A DNA stretch of 64,000 bases from Strobilurus pachycystidiatus (lineage: Eukaryota; Basidiomycota; Agaricomycetes; Agaricales; Physalacriaceae), in assembly GCA_019915135.1 (NCBI GenBank), contig JAHLMK010000022.1, positions 124,001 through 188,000 on the forward strand. The letters are read 5' to 3'. The translations under genes and the position numbers were made by a program. Under the pieces are notes generated by a model. That model saw only the letters and a program-made list of their open reading frames with translations, searched no databases and was not told the DNA's origin. Shown here one piece after another: positions 1-10,567 of the stretch. Numbering within the stretch: position 1 is the first letter of the stretch; every line of letters begins with the position of its first letter.

Positions 1-757
1 CTTTTGCAATGGGCCCTGACGTGTCTAATGAGAGAAAGAAAACTTCAACGGTCAGATGCGAGAGTATTTATACTAGAACTTGAACGCACGTGGAGGAAGC
101 GTGATTGTGGACTTGGATGATGGATCAACGAACGAGTGGAAGGAAGTAGAGACGCGCTTGTGTTTGTGACTGCTTGGAAGACCCTCAAATCACGCGCTCA
201 TTTTGTATAAGAGAGCATGGGATTTTGAAGACGTGAGAACTCATGGTCATCGGTGTTTCCTGAGAGTTAAAAAAAAAAAAAACGACCACGACGCAAGGAT
301 ATGGCCCTACGGGACCTCTAGTAGAGAGTGCATAACAAAGAACTTCGGACCGAAGGTTCCGATTTGATGATCATCCAGGCACGGCGTCTGCCAGTTATTT
401 GATTTCCCTGAACAGATTCGCTTGAACTCGACTCCAAATCAACTTCGCTCTATCACCACACATTCATACCGACTTCCCCTTCTTGCTGTGTCGTGCTGAC
501 CGCGTGTAACACTATTAGCTGTAGATGCCGTCGTCGCTGCATATTTAAGGGACATGTCCACGCCTGCCCATCGCCAACACCACCGTAGTGCACTTGATCC
601 TTAGAAAGACCCACTATGGAGGGCATGAACAGTTTGTGGCACTCCTGCGCTTCTACTTCTTCTCTGACATCGATCAGACATTGACGACGCGTGGTGGCTG
701 GCAGAAAGCCGTCTCATCCTCGTCGGTGTCACCATTCTCGGGATCCTGTGCATCTGG
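1..757. other. Intergenic / 5' region, no gene supported
   Basis: No open frame here resembles a known protein. A run of 14 A residues lies at 269-282. ATGs at 554 and 616 open only short frames, which could be upstream ORFs or non-conserved first exons of the F-box gene that follows. The stretch probably holds that gene's promoter and 5' leader. Confidence 0.4.
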
Positions 758-2305
758 ATGTACGCTAATTCCGAGTCGTTCACGCAAGACATGGTCAAAG
801 TGGATGCGTCTTTCGCGCACTCCCCGGAGTGCGCGGCGTCCAGTGCATTCTCAGACGTTCTTCGACAAGTCTATCAGGTCCCCTTCGGCACTGGCATACG
901 TCAGATCGAAAATGGGCCAAATGCTCGTGGCATGCATGACCCTCTGCTTCCACTACCCCCAGAACTTGTCGTGTACATATTCGACCTTGCTCTCGATTTT
1001 CCCCTTCGATCGTTGTCGAATGATGCTTGGGAAATTCCTCCGGATGCAAATCCCTTGTGGACCTTCTTGCTCGTCTGCAAGCAGTGGCATAGGCTCATTC
1101 TCGCTTCCCCAAATCTCTGGTCACGGGTCACAGTGGTTATGGGTCCTGGAAAGTTTGCCCAAGAGTCCTATCTTTATCGAATCAGGCGGCAGATCGCTTT
1201 GTCTTGTCAACTAGCCCTCGATGTGTGCGTCGCAGAACACAGTGGGCACCACCTCATGCTACCCCCGAGTATCTACGCGATACTGAAGCCTATCGCTCCT
1301 CGCATTAGGGAGCTCCACCTCTTCCTCCCACTTACCAGCATTTTCGGGCTTCATTCCCTTCGTCCTCGTTTCCGGGCGCTGACGAAGCTCCACATCCACA
1401 ACCTCACTCCCGAGGAGAAATCGAAAGATCTCGATAACATTCACATCTTCGATAACGCCTCCAAGTTATGCTCGTATACGACTGTCGATGTGCAGGACCC
1501 AACGACGTGCTTCGGAGTCCACTTGGACAGGATCACAGATTTCTCTGCGAGATACTGTGGTACGATCGCTGCTTCCAGGCATACGTTGAGCGTTCTTGAA
1601 TCTGGCCGTAATATGACGGCGTGCTCCCTTCAACTGTCATATGGCTCCCCTCGGATCGACGTGGAGGACATGGTGATATCGTGTACTGCTCTCACGTCGC
1701 TGCAGTTGACAATGTCACGCGGCAAGGGGCAACACGCCGTTAGACAGGTGTTCGAGCACGCCACCTTTCCAGCATTAGAATCACTGGAAGTGTATACATG
1801 CAATCTTCGTGACTCCAGCATACCAGATGACTGCGTCACCTTCAACGCTTTGGTTCGCTGCCTCCAGCGTTCGCGTTGCCCACTATCCCTCATTGGTTAC
1901 CATTTCGCACACGTCGCGCCCGAAGATGTTTTGGCACTTCTGCGCATTGCGCCTTCCCTCACAGTCATTCGATTAACAGCTATTTCCGGCGTAACAGATG
2001 TTGTGGTGGATGCTCTTGCTTCAACCTCGTCATCTCCACTCCTCGTTCCCGACCTCCACGTATTGGTGCTCACTGGAGAGCTGCTGTTTCACCCGGCTGT
2101 CTTCGTGAACGCCGTGCAGACGCGCCAATCGATTTCTCGCCTGTTGCGTGTCCATCTCGAATGGCAGGACCTGAAGCGTTCGCGTGGCGATGGCGGCGAG
2201 TTGGGTTCAAAGAAGAACCTGTGGTTGAAACAGCTATCGGAGGTGAAGAAGAGACTTACTGGAATTTGCACGGCATGTCCATCTCATACAGCTATAGCTG
2301 CGTAG
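758..2305 (+). CDS. F-box domain protein
   Basis: Predicted 515-residue protein. Residues about 64-125 match the F-box-like segment common in mushroom genomes: a LPPEL start, VVYIFDLAL, then LLVCKQWHRLILASPNLW. F-box proteins bridge a substrate to Skp1-cullin ubiquitin ligases. The remainder contains leucine-spaced stretches (LTSLQLTM, LESLEVYTC, LTVIRLTAISG) compatible with degenerate leucine-rich repeats as the substrate-binding part. The frame is open without introns from the ATG at 758 to TAG at 2303-2305. Agaricomycetes carry large, fast-evolving F-box families, so the target cannot be inferred. A short upstream coding exon cannot be excluded. The 3' end converges on the ceramide synthase gene, about 160 bp away. 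Confidence 0.8.
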   Translation: MYANSESFTQDMVKVDASFAHSPECAASSAFSDVLRQVYQVPFGTGIRQIENGPNARGMHDPLLPLPPELVVYIFDLALDFPLRSLSNDAWEIPPDANPLWTFLLVCKQWHRLILASPNLWSRVTVVMGPGKFAQESYLYRIRRQIALSCQLALDVCVAEHSGHHLMLPPSIYAILKPIAPRIRELHLFLPLTSIFGLHSLRPRFRALTKLHIHNLTPEEKSKDLDNIHIFDNASKLCSYTTVDVQDPTTCFGVHLDRITDFSARYCGTIAASRHTLSVLESGRNMTACSLQLSYGSPRIDVEDMVISCTALTSLQLTMSRGKGQHAVRQVFEHATFPALESLEVYTCNLRDSSIPDDCVTFNALVRCLQRSRCPLSLIGYHFAHVAPEDVLALLRIAPSLTVIRLTAISGVTDVVVDALASTSSSPLLVPDLHVLVLTGELLFHPAVFVNAVQTRQSISRLLRVHLEWQDLKRSRGDGGELGSKKNLWLKQLSEVKKRLTGICTACPSHTAIAA

Positions 2306-2468
2306 CGGACGGAATGCCATCACTGTGTCGGAAAGACTACCGCAAACTGTGGTTCGTCAACCCGCTCACAAAATGGAAAGGTTAGATATACGACCGCGGA
2401 ATTAAACAAGGGGATAAAATGATCAAATATATATGTAGGTTAGGTAGACAACATTTATTTCATCGTCC

Positions 2469-4264
2469 TCAATCCTCTTTTGTATCGTCTTCACCGTCGT
2501 CTTCGTCATCAGAACGCTCGTCGTCAAGTTCCGCTGTAGTAAGAGTCCTGGTGGAAGAAGTAAGACGTCAGAAGTCAAGAGAATGTCTGAGCCGCTCACC
2601 GATAGAGAATACGCAAGATGAGAAAATACCAGAACAGATTGAGCAGCTGGAGAAGGGCAATTGGGATGAAGACTTGGTATCTCATCCACGCAGGCATCCA
2701 GCAGCCCACTTCCGGGTTCCATACCCTGTTCTCTTCTCTGAGATGAAATTTGAGTAATATGTCGAGAAACAGAATACACAAATGACTCACGGTATCTTGT
2801 CAAACTCAAACCAAACAGACCAGAGAATGACGAGATTGAGCCAGTGGCGGAAGTAACTACGCGTCACGGTTAGAGATCGTCAGTTTTCAACATTGTGCAC
2901 GTACGTCCAAAGAACGACGAGAACAGCAAAAGCAATCGTCTTTGCCCGTTCCCATTGTAGATAGTTCAAAACTTTCGAGAGCTGTCAAAGCGAGCTCGTC
3001 AAGTAGTCTCACTGCAAAGGAGAGAAACTCACAGCCAAAGATGAATCAGGTATGTCCATGCTCATATAGACGGCATTGCCAATGATGGTCATGTTCGTGA
3101 GATAGCTCCATCTAGAGGGGAGACGATGAAGTCCAGCCGTGTCACCTACACGAAGAAAACCTACCCGACAAGCCAGATGGTGACGAAATGGTGTGCGACC
3201 AATTCATTGTAGTCCTTCCGAGGCTTCTCCAGACCGAGGATAAGAACGAGCAGCTGTTGGCACCAGTACGCCATTTGCATGAGGTAGTATCGCTTCAGTT
3301 CGGGTTGCATATCCCAGTGCGGGTACCCTGTGCGGGAGATTCAGTCTGGAGTGATGGTATGATACATCCGAGCGCGTACCAAGCCAGAAGTTCTCGGTGC
3401 GATACCAGAATGACCCCACTTGGCCCATGATACGCTGATGGTGCAAATATTTGAGCGGTTGTCATTGGCAGAGTGAGTCACGTACATATCCCCAAGTGCC
3501 CATGATGGCCATGTATATCACAGCGTAGAACTGCTCACCGAAACGCTCCATCTTGGCCTCCTTCCTCATGCCGAAATAGCGCGCCACGGGACGCGCTAGG
3601 TTGAAAGTGAGTAGCTGTCGGACCATACTCCAGAAGACGATGTAGTATGCTACGAAGAGCAGGTCGTAGTAGCCTTTTTGATAGCGCGGGTTCTCTGGCG
3701 AGGATGTTGGGACATAGTGCGACAAGAGGAAAAAGATGCGGAAGGGGTTGCCGCTGGACTCAGTGTCAGGGTATGGGCCGAGGTATGGCGAGAGGATCGG
3801 GTCGAAAGTCTTCCCCATCCATGGGGCAAGGACCTCCCAGTTTATATACAAGATAACGGGCAAGATGACGAGCTTGAACGCCTCCTCTGGGATGAGTCAG
3901 GTCTATACGCAGCAGACGAGCAGAGAGGGATGCGCACTGGGTACGACTGCCCATCTCAGCCACGGCGAAATTGTTGGCGTGGCAGAGTTTGGGCGGAATG
4001 GTGATATACTCCGTTCGTCTACTGGCGTGAGAGCTCCCAAAGGACTGGATAGTGGGTGTGAGGCGGTGCAGGGCGGCTGAGGGCAGCATGGACGCACGTC
4101 TGGGGCATGAAGGGGCCCGCGAGATGATGAGCTGGATCCTGTCTGGCGCGCCGAGCATGAGAACGCGGCGCTGATTAGGCGGAAACATGGACGCACTCGA
4201 TGCGGTCTGTGATGACGGTGAACGAATTGCCCCGTTTCCTGAGCCTGGGCGAGGTGGATGTCAT
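2469..4264 (-). CDS. LAG1: Ceramide synthase (Lag1/Lac1 family, TLC domain)
   Basis: ER multi-pass membrane acyl-CoA-dependent ceramide synthase, which N-acylates sphingoid bases. Spliced exons show the TLC-domain order: IFFLLSHYV, YYDLLFVAYYIVFWSMVRQ, then FGEQFYAVIYMAIMGTWGY, RYYLMQMAYWCQQLLVL, and the diagnostic double histidine in ELVAHHFVTIWL followed by NAVYMSMDIPD. The C terminus is very acidic (DDEDDGEDD), typical of fungal Lag1. The probable start at 4264 gives MTSTSPRLRKRG; a 54-nt intron (4143-4196) then joins to DPAHHLAGPF. Between about 4020 and 4100 the frame before PVLWELSR and the frame after RTEYIT do not match, so an intron or indel there is unresolved. The TLC core is secure; the N-terminal model is tentative. 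It is divergent from the exonuclease gene, with 138 bp between starts. Confidence 0.85.
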
Positions 4265-4402
4265 TATGCGCTGAGCTTGCCAGGCAGACGCGGTGGATAG
4301 TCAGGCGTTGTTTTAACGGCGCAGGGCCGAGTTCCCGTGGCCCGTCTGACTAAGCAGTATACCACTGTATGTCTCGCCCTCACTCAGTCACACACGCGTC
4401 AA
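4265..4402. promoter_or_regulatory. Shared divergent promoter, ceramide synthase / REX3-like gene
   Basis: Only 138 bp separate the two inferred start codons, so both promoters must lie here or overlap the neighbouring 5' coding sequence. I recognise no specific factor site. The call is from gene geometry, not from a motif. Confidence 0.45.
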
Positions 4403-6276
4403 ATGTTCTCCTCGCTCAAGCTGTTCAGCGACACGGCTTGTCCCGACAGGCCGGCCTGCACGCGCCCCAACTGCTTATTCTCGCATCGCCCCGACTTACC
4501 GGTCCCCCCTCCCTTGGTCCAGGTCGCCGCGCCCATCGCCGCCGCCGCCGCGACAGCGTCCCCCGCCTCGTCGATACCTGTCAAACGACACGCAGCGCCC
4601 TCTCCGAGAGGAACGCCTAATGCGGAACGTCCGAGAAAGCTGCAGATTGTAGGGCCCGCCCAAGGACGGAAGCCTGTGCCGGTGCGCGCCACAACTACTG
4701 TCAGTCACCGTCTACCTCGAACCTACATCGGTTAATGTCTGCTGCTGTAGCCCAGTCCAGGTCCTCCCCTTCTCCAGGTCACTCCAGCAGCGTCCCGTGT
4801 CCCAATACCAGTACGCCAGGTAAGGTCACGGTCCGATAATACATCTCCCTGCATCGTCCTCGAGGCATCCAATCTTTATCTTACCTCCTCACCAAGGCCA
4901 TGCTGAAAACACTTTACGACCATTTTCTTGTTCTCTATGACACTATCCTTCCGACGAATCCCACCATTGCATCCGAGCATGCACTAAGGACTGAAGCAGA
5001 AATCTACCAAGAGACTAGCAAATCGTCGTACCGCAATGTATACCTCGTGTCTGCCAGCATTGCCACCAGAATACTCACTATCCGTCGCAGGCAATGATAC
5101 AGTCGGCAGCATCGCTCAAGAAACGCGCTGTTCCCGATTCCATTCATCACGATTCCGTCGGCACGACTGCAGATATAGCAGCGCGTCTCGAGGCTCGCAA
5201 CTCTATCAAGACTTTCAACTTGACCTCCGCACATCTACTGCCTTATATCCTCTCGATGGAAGACATGCAAAAGTGGGGATACATCACGGACATTCCTGGC
5301 GCAGAAGGCGGGTCAGAGCCTAGTCTAGACGGTCAGACTACTATCTGCGAGCGATGCAAGGAGCCCTTCTTTGTCAAGGCAGATCCAGATCCGCGGGAGT
5401 GTCTGCATCACTGGGGTCGGCCATACACGAAGAAGACATCTGGTAGGGTCGTTTCCGTCTAAAAGGTCTGTCATTTACTCATCAGTCATCAGGCGAACGG
5501 ATCAAGGTGTATAGCTGCTGTTCGAAGTCTGTAGCCGATGGTGAAGGATGCTCTCGAGGACCACACGTCTTTTACGAGTCTGAGCCTGCTATCTTACACA
5601 AACGACATGCATTCTCCCCTCTCCCTTCCCCATCTTCGTCTGATTCTGCATTGGATATCGTCGCGCTTGATTGTGAGATGATATATACCACAGGCGGCAT
5701 GCGAGTCGCACGAGTATCTGTCATAGACGCGGCAGGAACGGAAGTGTTCGACGAGATCGTTCAGATGGATGAAGGCGTCCACATCCTGTCCGTAACCTAT
5801 CCTCTCTTCCGTTTTCCTTGCTTACAATCGAGCTCCTCCCTCTCAGTGACTACAACACGCGATTCTCTGGTATAACCCAGGAGATATACTCCAATGCTAA
5901 ACGGCCACTATCCGAGATCCGAACCGCGCTCAACTCCATCATGAACTCGCAAACCATCCTAATCGGGCATGCTCTCGAAAATGACCTGAAGACATTACGG
6001 ATTATACATCATCGTTGCATCGATACAGCGATTCTGTTTCCTCATCCCAATGGACCGCCATATCGACGGGCCCTCAGAGATTTGTGTGTGGCGCACATTT
6101 TTTCAGCGCTGTTACTAACATCCATCCATCCATCCAGGGCTCGCCAAAATCTAGGAATCCGAATTCAGATGGGCGGAAGCACTGTCGGACACTCATCCAT
6201 AGAGGATTCAGTCGCTACCCTAGACTTGGTTCGGTGGTTCTTTGTGAATGGGAAACCCAAGGCAGCAAGGGTTTGA
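4403..6276 (+). CDS. REX3: RNA exonuclease 3-like DEDD 3'-5' exonuclease
   Basis: Protein of the Rex1/Rex3/Rexo DEDDh exonuclease family, which trims 3' ends of structured RNAs such as RNase MRP RNA and snRNA or rRNA precursors. From the chosen ATG at 4403, residues 12-28 form a CCCH-like knuckle (CPDRPACTRPNCLFSH), as in Rex3 N termini. A second Cys motif, ICERCKEPF, lies near 5345. The exonuclease domain is clear: ExoI VALDCEM (Asp and Glu), ExoII DYNTRFSGI, ExoIII LIGHALENDLKTL followed by HSSIEDSVATLDLVRW (His and Asp). Several introns are evident, near 4730-4900, 5035-5090, 5440-5495, 5785-5850 and 6085-6135. The last intron holds a TCCA tandem repeat. The catalytic tetrad looks intact, so the enzyme should be active. 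Confidence 0.85.
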
Positions 6277-6538
6277 TTTCACTACATTTACCAGACTATC
6301 ACGACCTGTCATGACCATGTATTGCTCCATCCATTGCACGTGGGACACTAGTACCATTGTACCATTATACATACCCTCCTCCCCGTACTATAGTTTGCCT
6401 GTATCGTTTTACTTGTCACGCCTTGCTATCTGCTTTCATGTACAGCGTATTGGAAAGCGAATCACCCTGATGAATATGCAAGATTGACCATCCCAATGTA
6501 ATGTACGTCCTATAGAAAATTACATGACTCTGAACAGG

Positions 6539-7814
6539 CTACCGCTTTTTAGGTACTTTCCGCCTCCTGCCTCCGGCCTTGCCGACGGGTGCGTATTTCC
6601 CGGACGAAGTCCCACTGGCGTCGGACACGTCTTCGGAACCGTCGTCGTCTTCGCTGACTTCGGGTGTGGACGATTCTGATGACTTAGAGATGCGGTGGTA
6701 GAGACCGATGAAGAGCGCTAGAACCCAGGTGCGCGTAACATGAGGCGGAACAGCCGATGATGCGTCGAGGGGTTCCATGTGTCCGGAACCGTCGGTCTTT
6801 GACAAGGGAGACTTAGTGTTGTGTATCTCTGACTGGAGGAATTGATGGGACATACGATGTAGGTGTTTTGTCCTTCGACAACGATGTCTATGGTGCGGCC
6901 TCTGATAGGGTTACCGTCCTCGTCGCGAGAAGGAGGGCCGCCCAAGTTCACTTTGACCTATCATGAGTTCAGAAAACACCAGTATGGCTGAAAAAATCCG
7001 AAACGGACCTTGCGCTGTCCGTCGAAGGGAACCATTTTTGCACCCCAAGCTGCCAGCCTGGCATCGTTCTGAATCTTCTCTATCCGACCCAAGTCGCGTT
7101 TATAGTTGAGCTTTTGGACGAGATATTGCAGTGCCGAGGTCAGAATGGCGAGGAAGACGAGCACAGACTGAAGGGATTAGATGTCAGTAATGTCCCGCAT
7201 GGTTTCGTGTTGGTGAAGCCACGTACGCCCAAGCCTGGTCTAAATCTAGAGTAATAGTAGCCGGTTCCTCTCCACTTGGGTACGCCATTCTTGTAGAAGA
7301 AGTCGTATCTGAAGCAGAGATAAGACGTGTCAGGTACTGAAGCTAGAGCACACGTACCGCTTCCTGCTCTCAGCATTACGGAGAATGGTAGAGACGACGC
7401 CAAGGCGAGCAAAACGCTCGTGTATGGTCTTGTCCTTGGGGTTTTTGTCAGGGCTGAAGGGCGAGTTGAGTGGATAACGCGGAGGAGTGTGTTGGAGTGG
7501 ACGCACTGCAGGACCATGGACTTTTTGCGGTACGCTTTTGCAATCTCGGGAGTTGTGGCGGTAAAGGGCACATCCAGCCACGAGTAGAAGGTGGTTCCCT
7601 TGCCCTCGCTGGCTTCCACTGCGCTGACAAGGTCGAATATTTCGTGATCTTCCTGCACCGCGAATTAGACGGTCCTTGATGCTCAAAATAACGGTATATA
7701 CCTTCTCCCATCTAGTAGATCGCGTCAGCAGGTAAGTAGAGGGAGAAAAGAGTACACGCACGCAAGGACTGCCGCTACCAGAGCAGCGAGAAACACAAAA
7801 ATGAACGCCCTCAT
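6539..7814 (-). CDS. ERJ5: ER membrane J-domain protein (Erj5-like)
   Basis: Likely ER-resident DnaJ co-chaperone. The start at 7814 opens a signal peptide (MRAFIFVFLAALVAAVLA). After a 50-nt intron comes a 10-nt exon (7702-7711) encoding WEK, then a J domain: [36 protein letters not shown]. The HPD tripeptide that stimulates Hsp70 ATPase is present; an intron splits its His codon. The rest is FARLGVV, RYDFFYKNGVPKW, a membrane segment (SVLVFLAILTSALQYL), a linker, a second hydrophobic stretch (TWVLALFIGLYHRI) and a basic tail (GGRRRKVPKKR). The order signal-J-TM resembles yeast Erj5 and its filamentous-fungal counterparts. Divergent from RRN7, with 90 bp between starts. Confidence 0.85.
7702..7711 (-). 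other. 10-nt micro-exon of the J-protein gene
   Basis: On the minus strand an acceptor CTAG precedes ATGGGAGAAG, which is followed directly by a GTATAT donor. Including these 10 nt joins the signal-peptide exon (ends 7762, phase 2) to the J-domain exon (begins 7652) in frame, adding A-W-E-K. Flanking introns are 50 and 49 nt. Confidence 0.7.
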
Positions 7815-7904
7815 GGTGAGCAACTAAGAGCAAATCCGGACCGGCAAAGCGCATGGCGCAGGCTGCCAAATTGGGCATCGTCCCTTACACCATCACCATC
7901 ACCA
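7815..7904. promoter_or_regulatory. Shared divergent promoter, ER J-protein / RRN7
   Basis: The start codons at 7814 (-) and 7905 (+) are 90 bp apart, so transcription initiation of both genes must be packed into, or beyond, this spacer. No motif is recognised with confidence. Confidence 0.45.
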
Positions 7905-10109
7905 ATGGCACCGCGTCGTCGCTGTCCAGTATGCCGTTCGCGACAATGGCACAAGGAGCCATCTAGCGGGCTGATTGCTTGTAGTGAGGGTCACATCTTG
8001 CAGGCAAATAATCAGTTATCTTGCTCGTGAAAGTCCCTTGTTTACGCGATTTACTAGGATTATAGGAATGAAACCGTCGAAGCGGAGGAAATGGGTGCCC
8101 ACGCCGTGCACAAACGGGCTCTCAAATCAGGCCGAAAGAAAAAGGCGGATGAGAGCGGTATAGGACGCGCTAACCCCCAATGTCTGCCTCATTTTTGCTC
8201 TTGTTCTGTATGGACTCTGTGTATTCAAGCTTTCGCAGTGTATCATGGTCCGCGCGGTACTTTTATCTACTTCCAATGCCTGCAGCTGGTCCTTCGCAAA
8301 CAGATCGCCGCGCTTATAAGATTGTGGCAGCTTCCCCCAGAGTTTGAGGTTCGTCTTTTCCGCTATATTCCCCGTCCATCCATCCGTGACTTGACCGGCG
8401 CGTAGTTCGTATGCAAGGATATCTGGGCATTGAATTTGGCCCTTCTCCCTGAGCATCCTCCCCCGGAACCGTACTATTACGTTCATGGCGAGAGCACGAG
8501 CACAGACACAGAAGAGGTCGGTGGAAAGGAATCCGACCAAAATAACGCCGTCGACGAAGACGATCCCATCTTGGCCGCTCTGCAAGCAGACACTAGCTCG
8601 GAAGAAGATGATTCGGCACCTGAAGACAGCGATGGACCAAGACTTGACCGCAAGAAACGATCCCCTGATCTAAACAAGTACAGGTCCATGACTAGCACAA
8701 TCTCTGTACTAGCTTTAGCCTGCTGGATGTTGCGGATACCGATAATGTACAGTGACTTCATCAGGTATGGCGTCCGTCCATCGGTGTCCTTGTCTACACA
8801 TAATAATCTCTTTCCTTCCACAGAGCAATTGAAGCTTATGACCTGCCGTACTTGGATGCAGCTAAATTCATACCACCAACTATGCTAGTTCATCTAACAA
8901 AGCAAAGTATTCAGTCTCTGTCAATGCGGGTGAGATCTTGAACCTTCTGACCTTGTAACAGCTCGCTCACTACTCATCTAAGCCTAGCGTCCCCCAAGAA
9001 TATTCGCGTTACACAATTTGACGTCACGATTGGCCAAGAAGGTGCATGCATCGTACGGGATTCCGACACCAGAGCTCAACGCTGCGCCGATACTGTGGCG
9101 AACAATCAAAGCTTTTGGGGGAACCCGTACGTCCGTTTCTCATTCGCATTGGTGGCGTCCATTTCTCAAATTGCTTGACTAGCCACATTGTATCAAATGG
9201 CGAAGCAACTGTCAAGGATCCTTCAACTGCCCCTAAGCGTCAGCTACGCTCTTGCACCAGCGCTTGAACGAGCCAAGGGCAGTGATCCGGAGCACAAGAT
9301 GTACGACCATGTTCCTGCGGAACTTGGGTTTGTGGCAGGGACGATCTTGATCCTCAAGATGGTTTACGGATTGGATGGCGTAGAAAGGTAAATCGTTTTG
9401 AGCCAAGACGCGGATGTGGCACTGATGCGTGTGCTCGCAGAGTACCGTGTGACCCTGGCGATCCCGCGGCGGCACTTCCAAGGATCGACGAATTTTTGGA
9501 ACAAGTCGCGGCCATGGAGCACGAGGAGGAATCTTTCCTAGAGGAACTCTTCAATCCTGAAGTGCATAGGCAAGTTCTGATCGTCGAGTCTTAATATACA
9601 ATCGTGACGCCTAGAAGGTCTGTTGGGGATCTCAGCGAGGCTATGTTGGACGACTATGTCCAGTTTTGCGAACATGCGCTTGGGCCCGGAAATCTAGAAG
9701 GTCAGTCATCTGCGTTGACGGCTTCGGGAGTACGGCGTTGACTTTAAATATAGAAATGGAGGTCCTGGGTAAGTATTTTCCCATACGCGACGCTGTCTTT
9801 GTGGATAGAAAGGCGCCTGGGGAACATACCCGCAGCTGCGTGTCTTTACACGCAACACCAGTCGCGCATGAGCCAACGACTCGGCCTGGGGACAAGTTCA
9901 AAATGTATGTCGGGGCTGACAATGGGGGCAGCGTGGCGCCGGAACTTGGCCGGCTGATCAGACGCGGGGCGAAGATGGTGAGGGCCCGAGAAGAGGATGT
10001 GTTTCGAGTGATGGAATGGTACGAGCATGGATTACTGCGATGGTGGAAGAGACAAAAGAAGAAGCCAAGGAGGTCCAGTCATACCAGGCACCGTACGGCT
10101 CCTCAGTGA
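7905..10109 (+). CDS. RRN7: RNA polymerase I core factor subunit RRN7/TAF1B
   Basis: TFIIB-like subunit of the Pol I core factor, needed to recruit Pol I to the rDNA promoter. The ATG at 7905 opens a zinc ribbon: CPVCRSRQW, then GLIACSEGHILQ (C-x2-C ... C-x3-H). Splicing over a roughly 51-nt intron continues to NETVEAEEMGAHAVHK. Later exons give an acidic linker (DEDDPILAALQ), AYDLPYLDAAKFIP, and the family-defining cyclin-fold region with MYDHVPAELGFVAGTILILKMVYGLDG, as in Rrn7/TAF1B. The C-terminal exon ends in FRVMEWYEHGLLRWWKRQKKK before TGA at 10107. Multiple introns are inferred; a short one may lie near 9770-9810. The C-terminal splice choice is the least certain part. Confidence 0.82.
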
Positions 10110-10567
10110 GCTGCTTGTGGTAACAGTAGTAGTTGTCATTGTAGGTGTCATCATAGCAGGCCAATATTGTGCTAATCTGAAGAACGACAAACGTGTGCCT
10201 GCATCCCACGAGAGGCATAATGTTGCTGACCAATTATGGACCAATTGGTGGGAATGAGACAAGTCAAACGGAAATACCTCGAACACCTCTTTTTGTCGAC
10301 CGTTGACCTCGTCGGCCACCACCATCACTAGTGCGTCTCTCACTGCCTCCCGTCGCTGTTGTCGTCGCTGACGGCCCTGTTACTGATGGATGTCTAGGTT
10401 ATCCTCGGCTGTACTCCTCACCGGTTCAACTGACGCCCAGTCAGTCACCCGCGTCCCCGTTGTATCACCCCGTTGACGGCCTTTCCCTCGCCGTCATTGC
10501 GCCATATTTTCCATATCTTACCTAACCGCCACTTCCCGACCTCATGTCTCTCTGACCACACCGTCCA
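10110..10567. other. Intergenic region, no gene supported
   Basis: About 460 bp lie between the RRN7 stop and the next start. The distal half is pyrimidine-rich (cct/ctc runs near 10425-10560), which is usual for fungal promoters and 5' leaders. No coding exon was recognised. Confidence 0.4.

Noticed and set aside
4171..4196. 26-nt candidate micro-intron in the ceramide synthase
   Set aside because: A 54-nt intron with the same donor and a later acceptor joins DRIE to QDPAHHLAG in frame and is of normal size.
6119..6135. TCCA tandem repeat
   Set aside because: Four-unit microsatellite inside the last REX3 intron; no sign of function.
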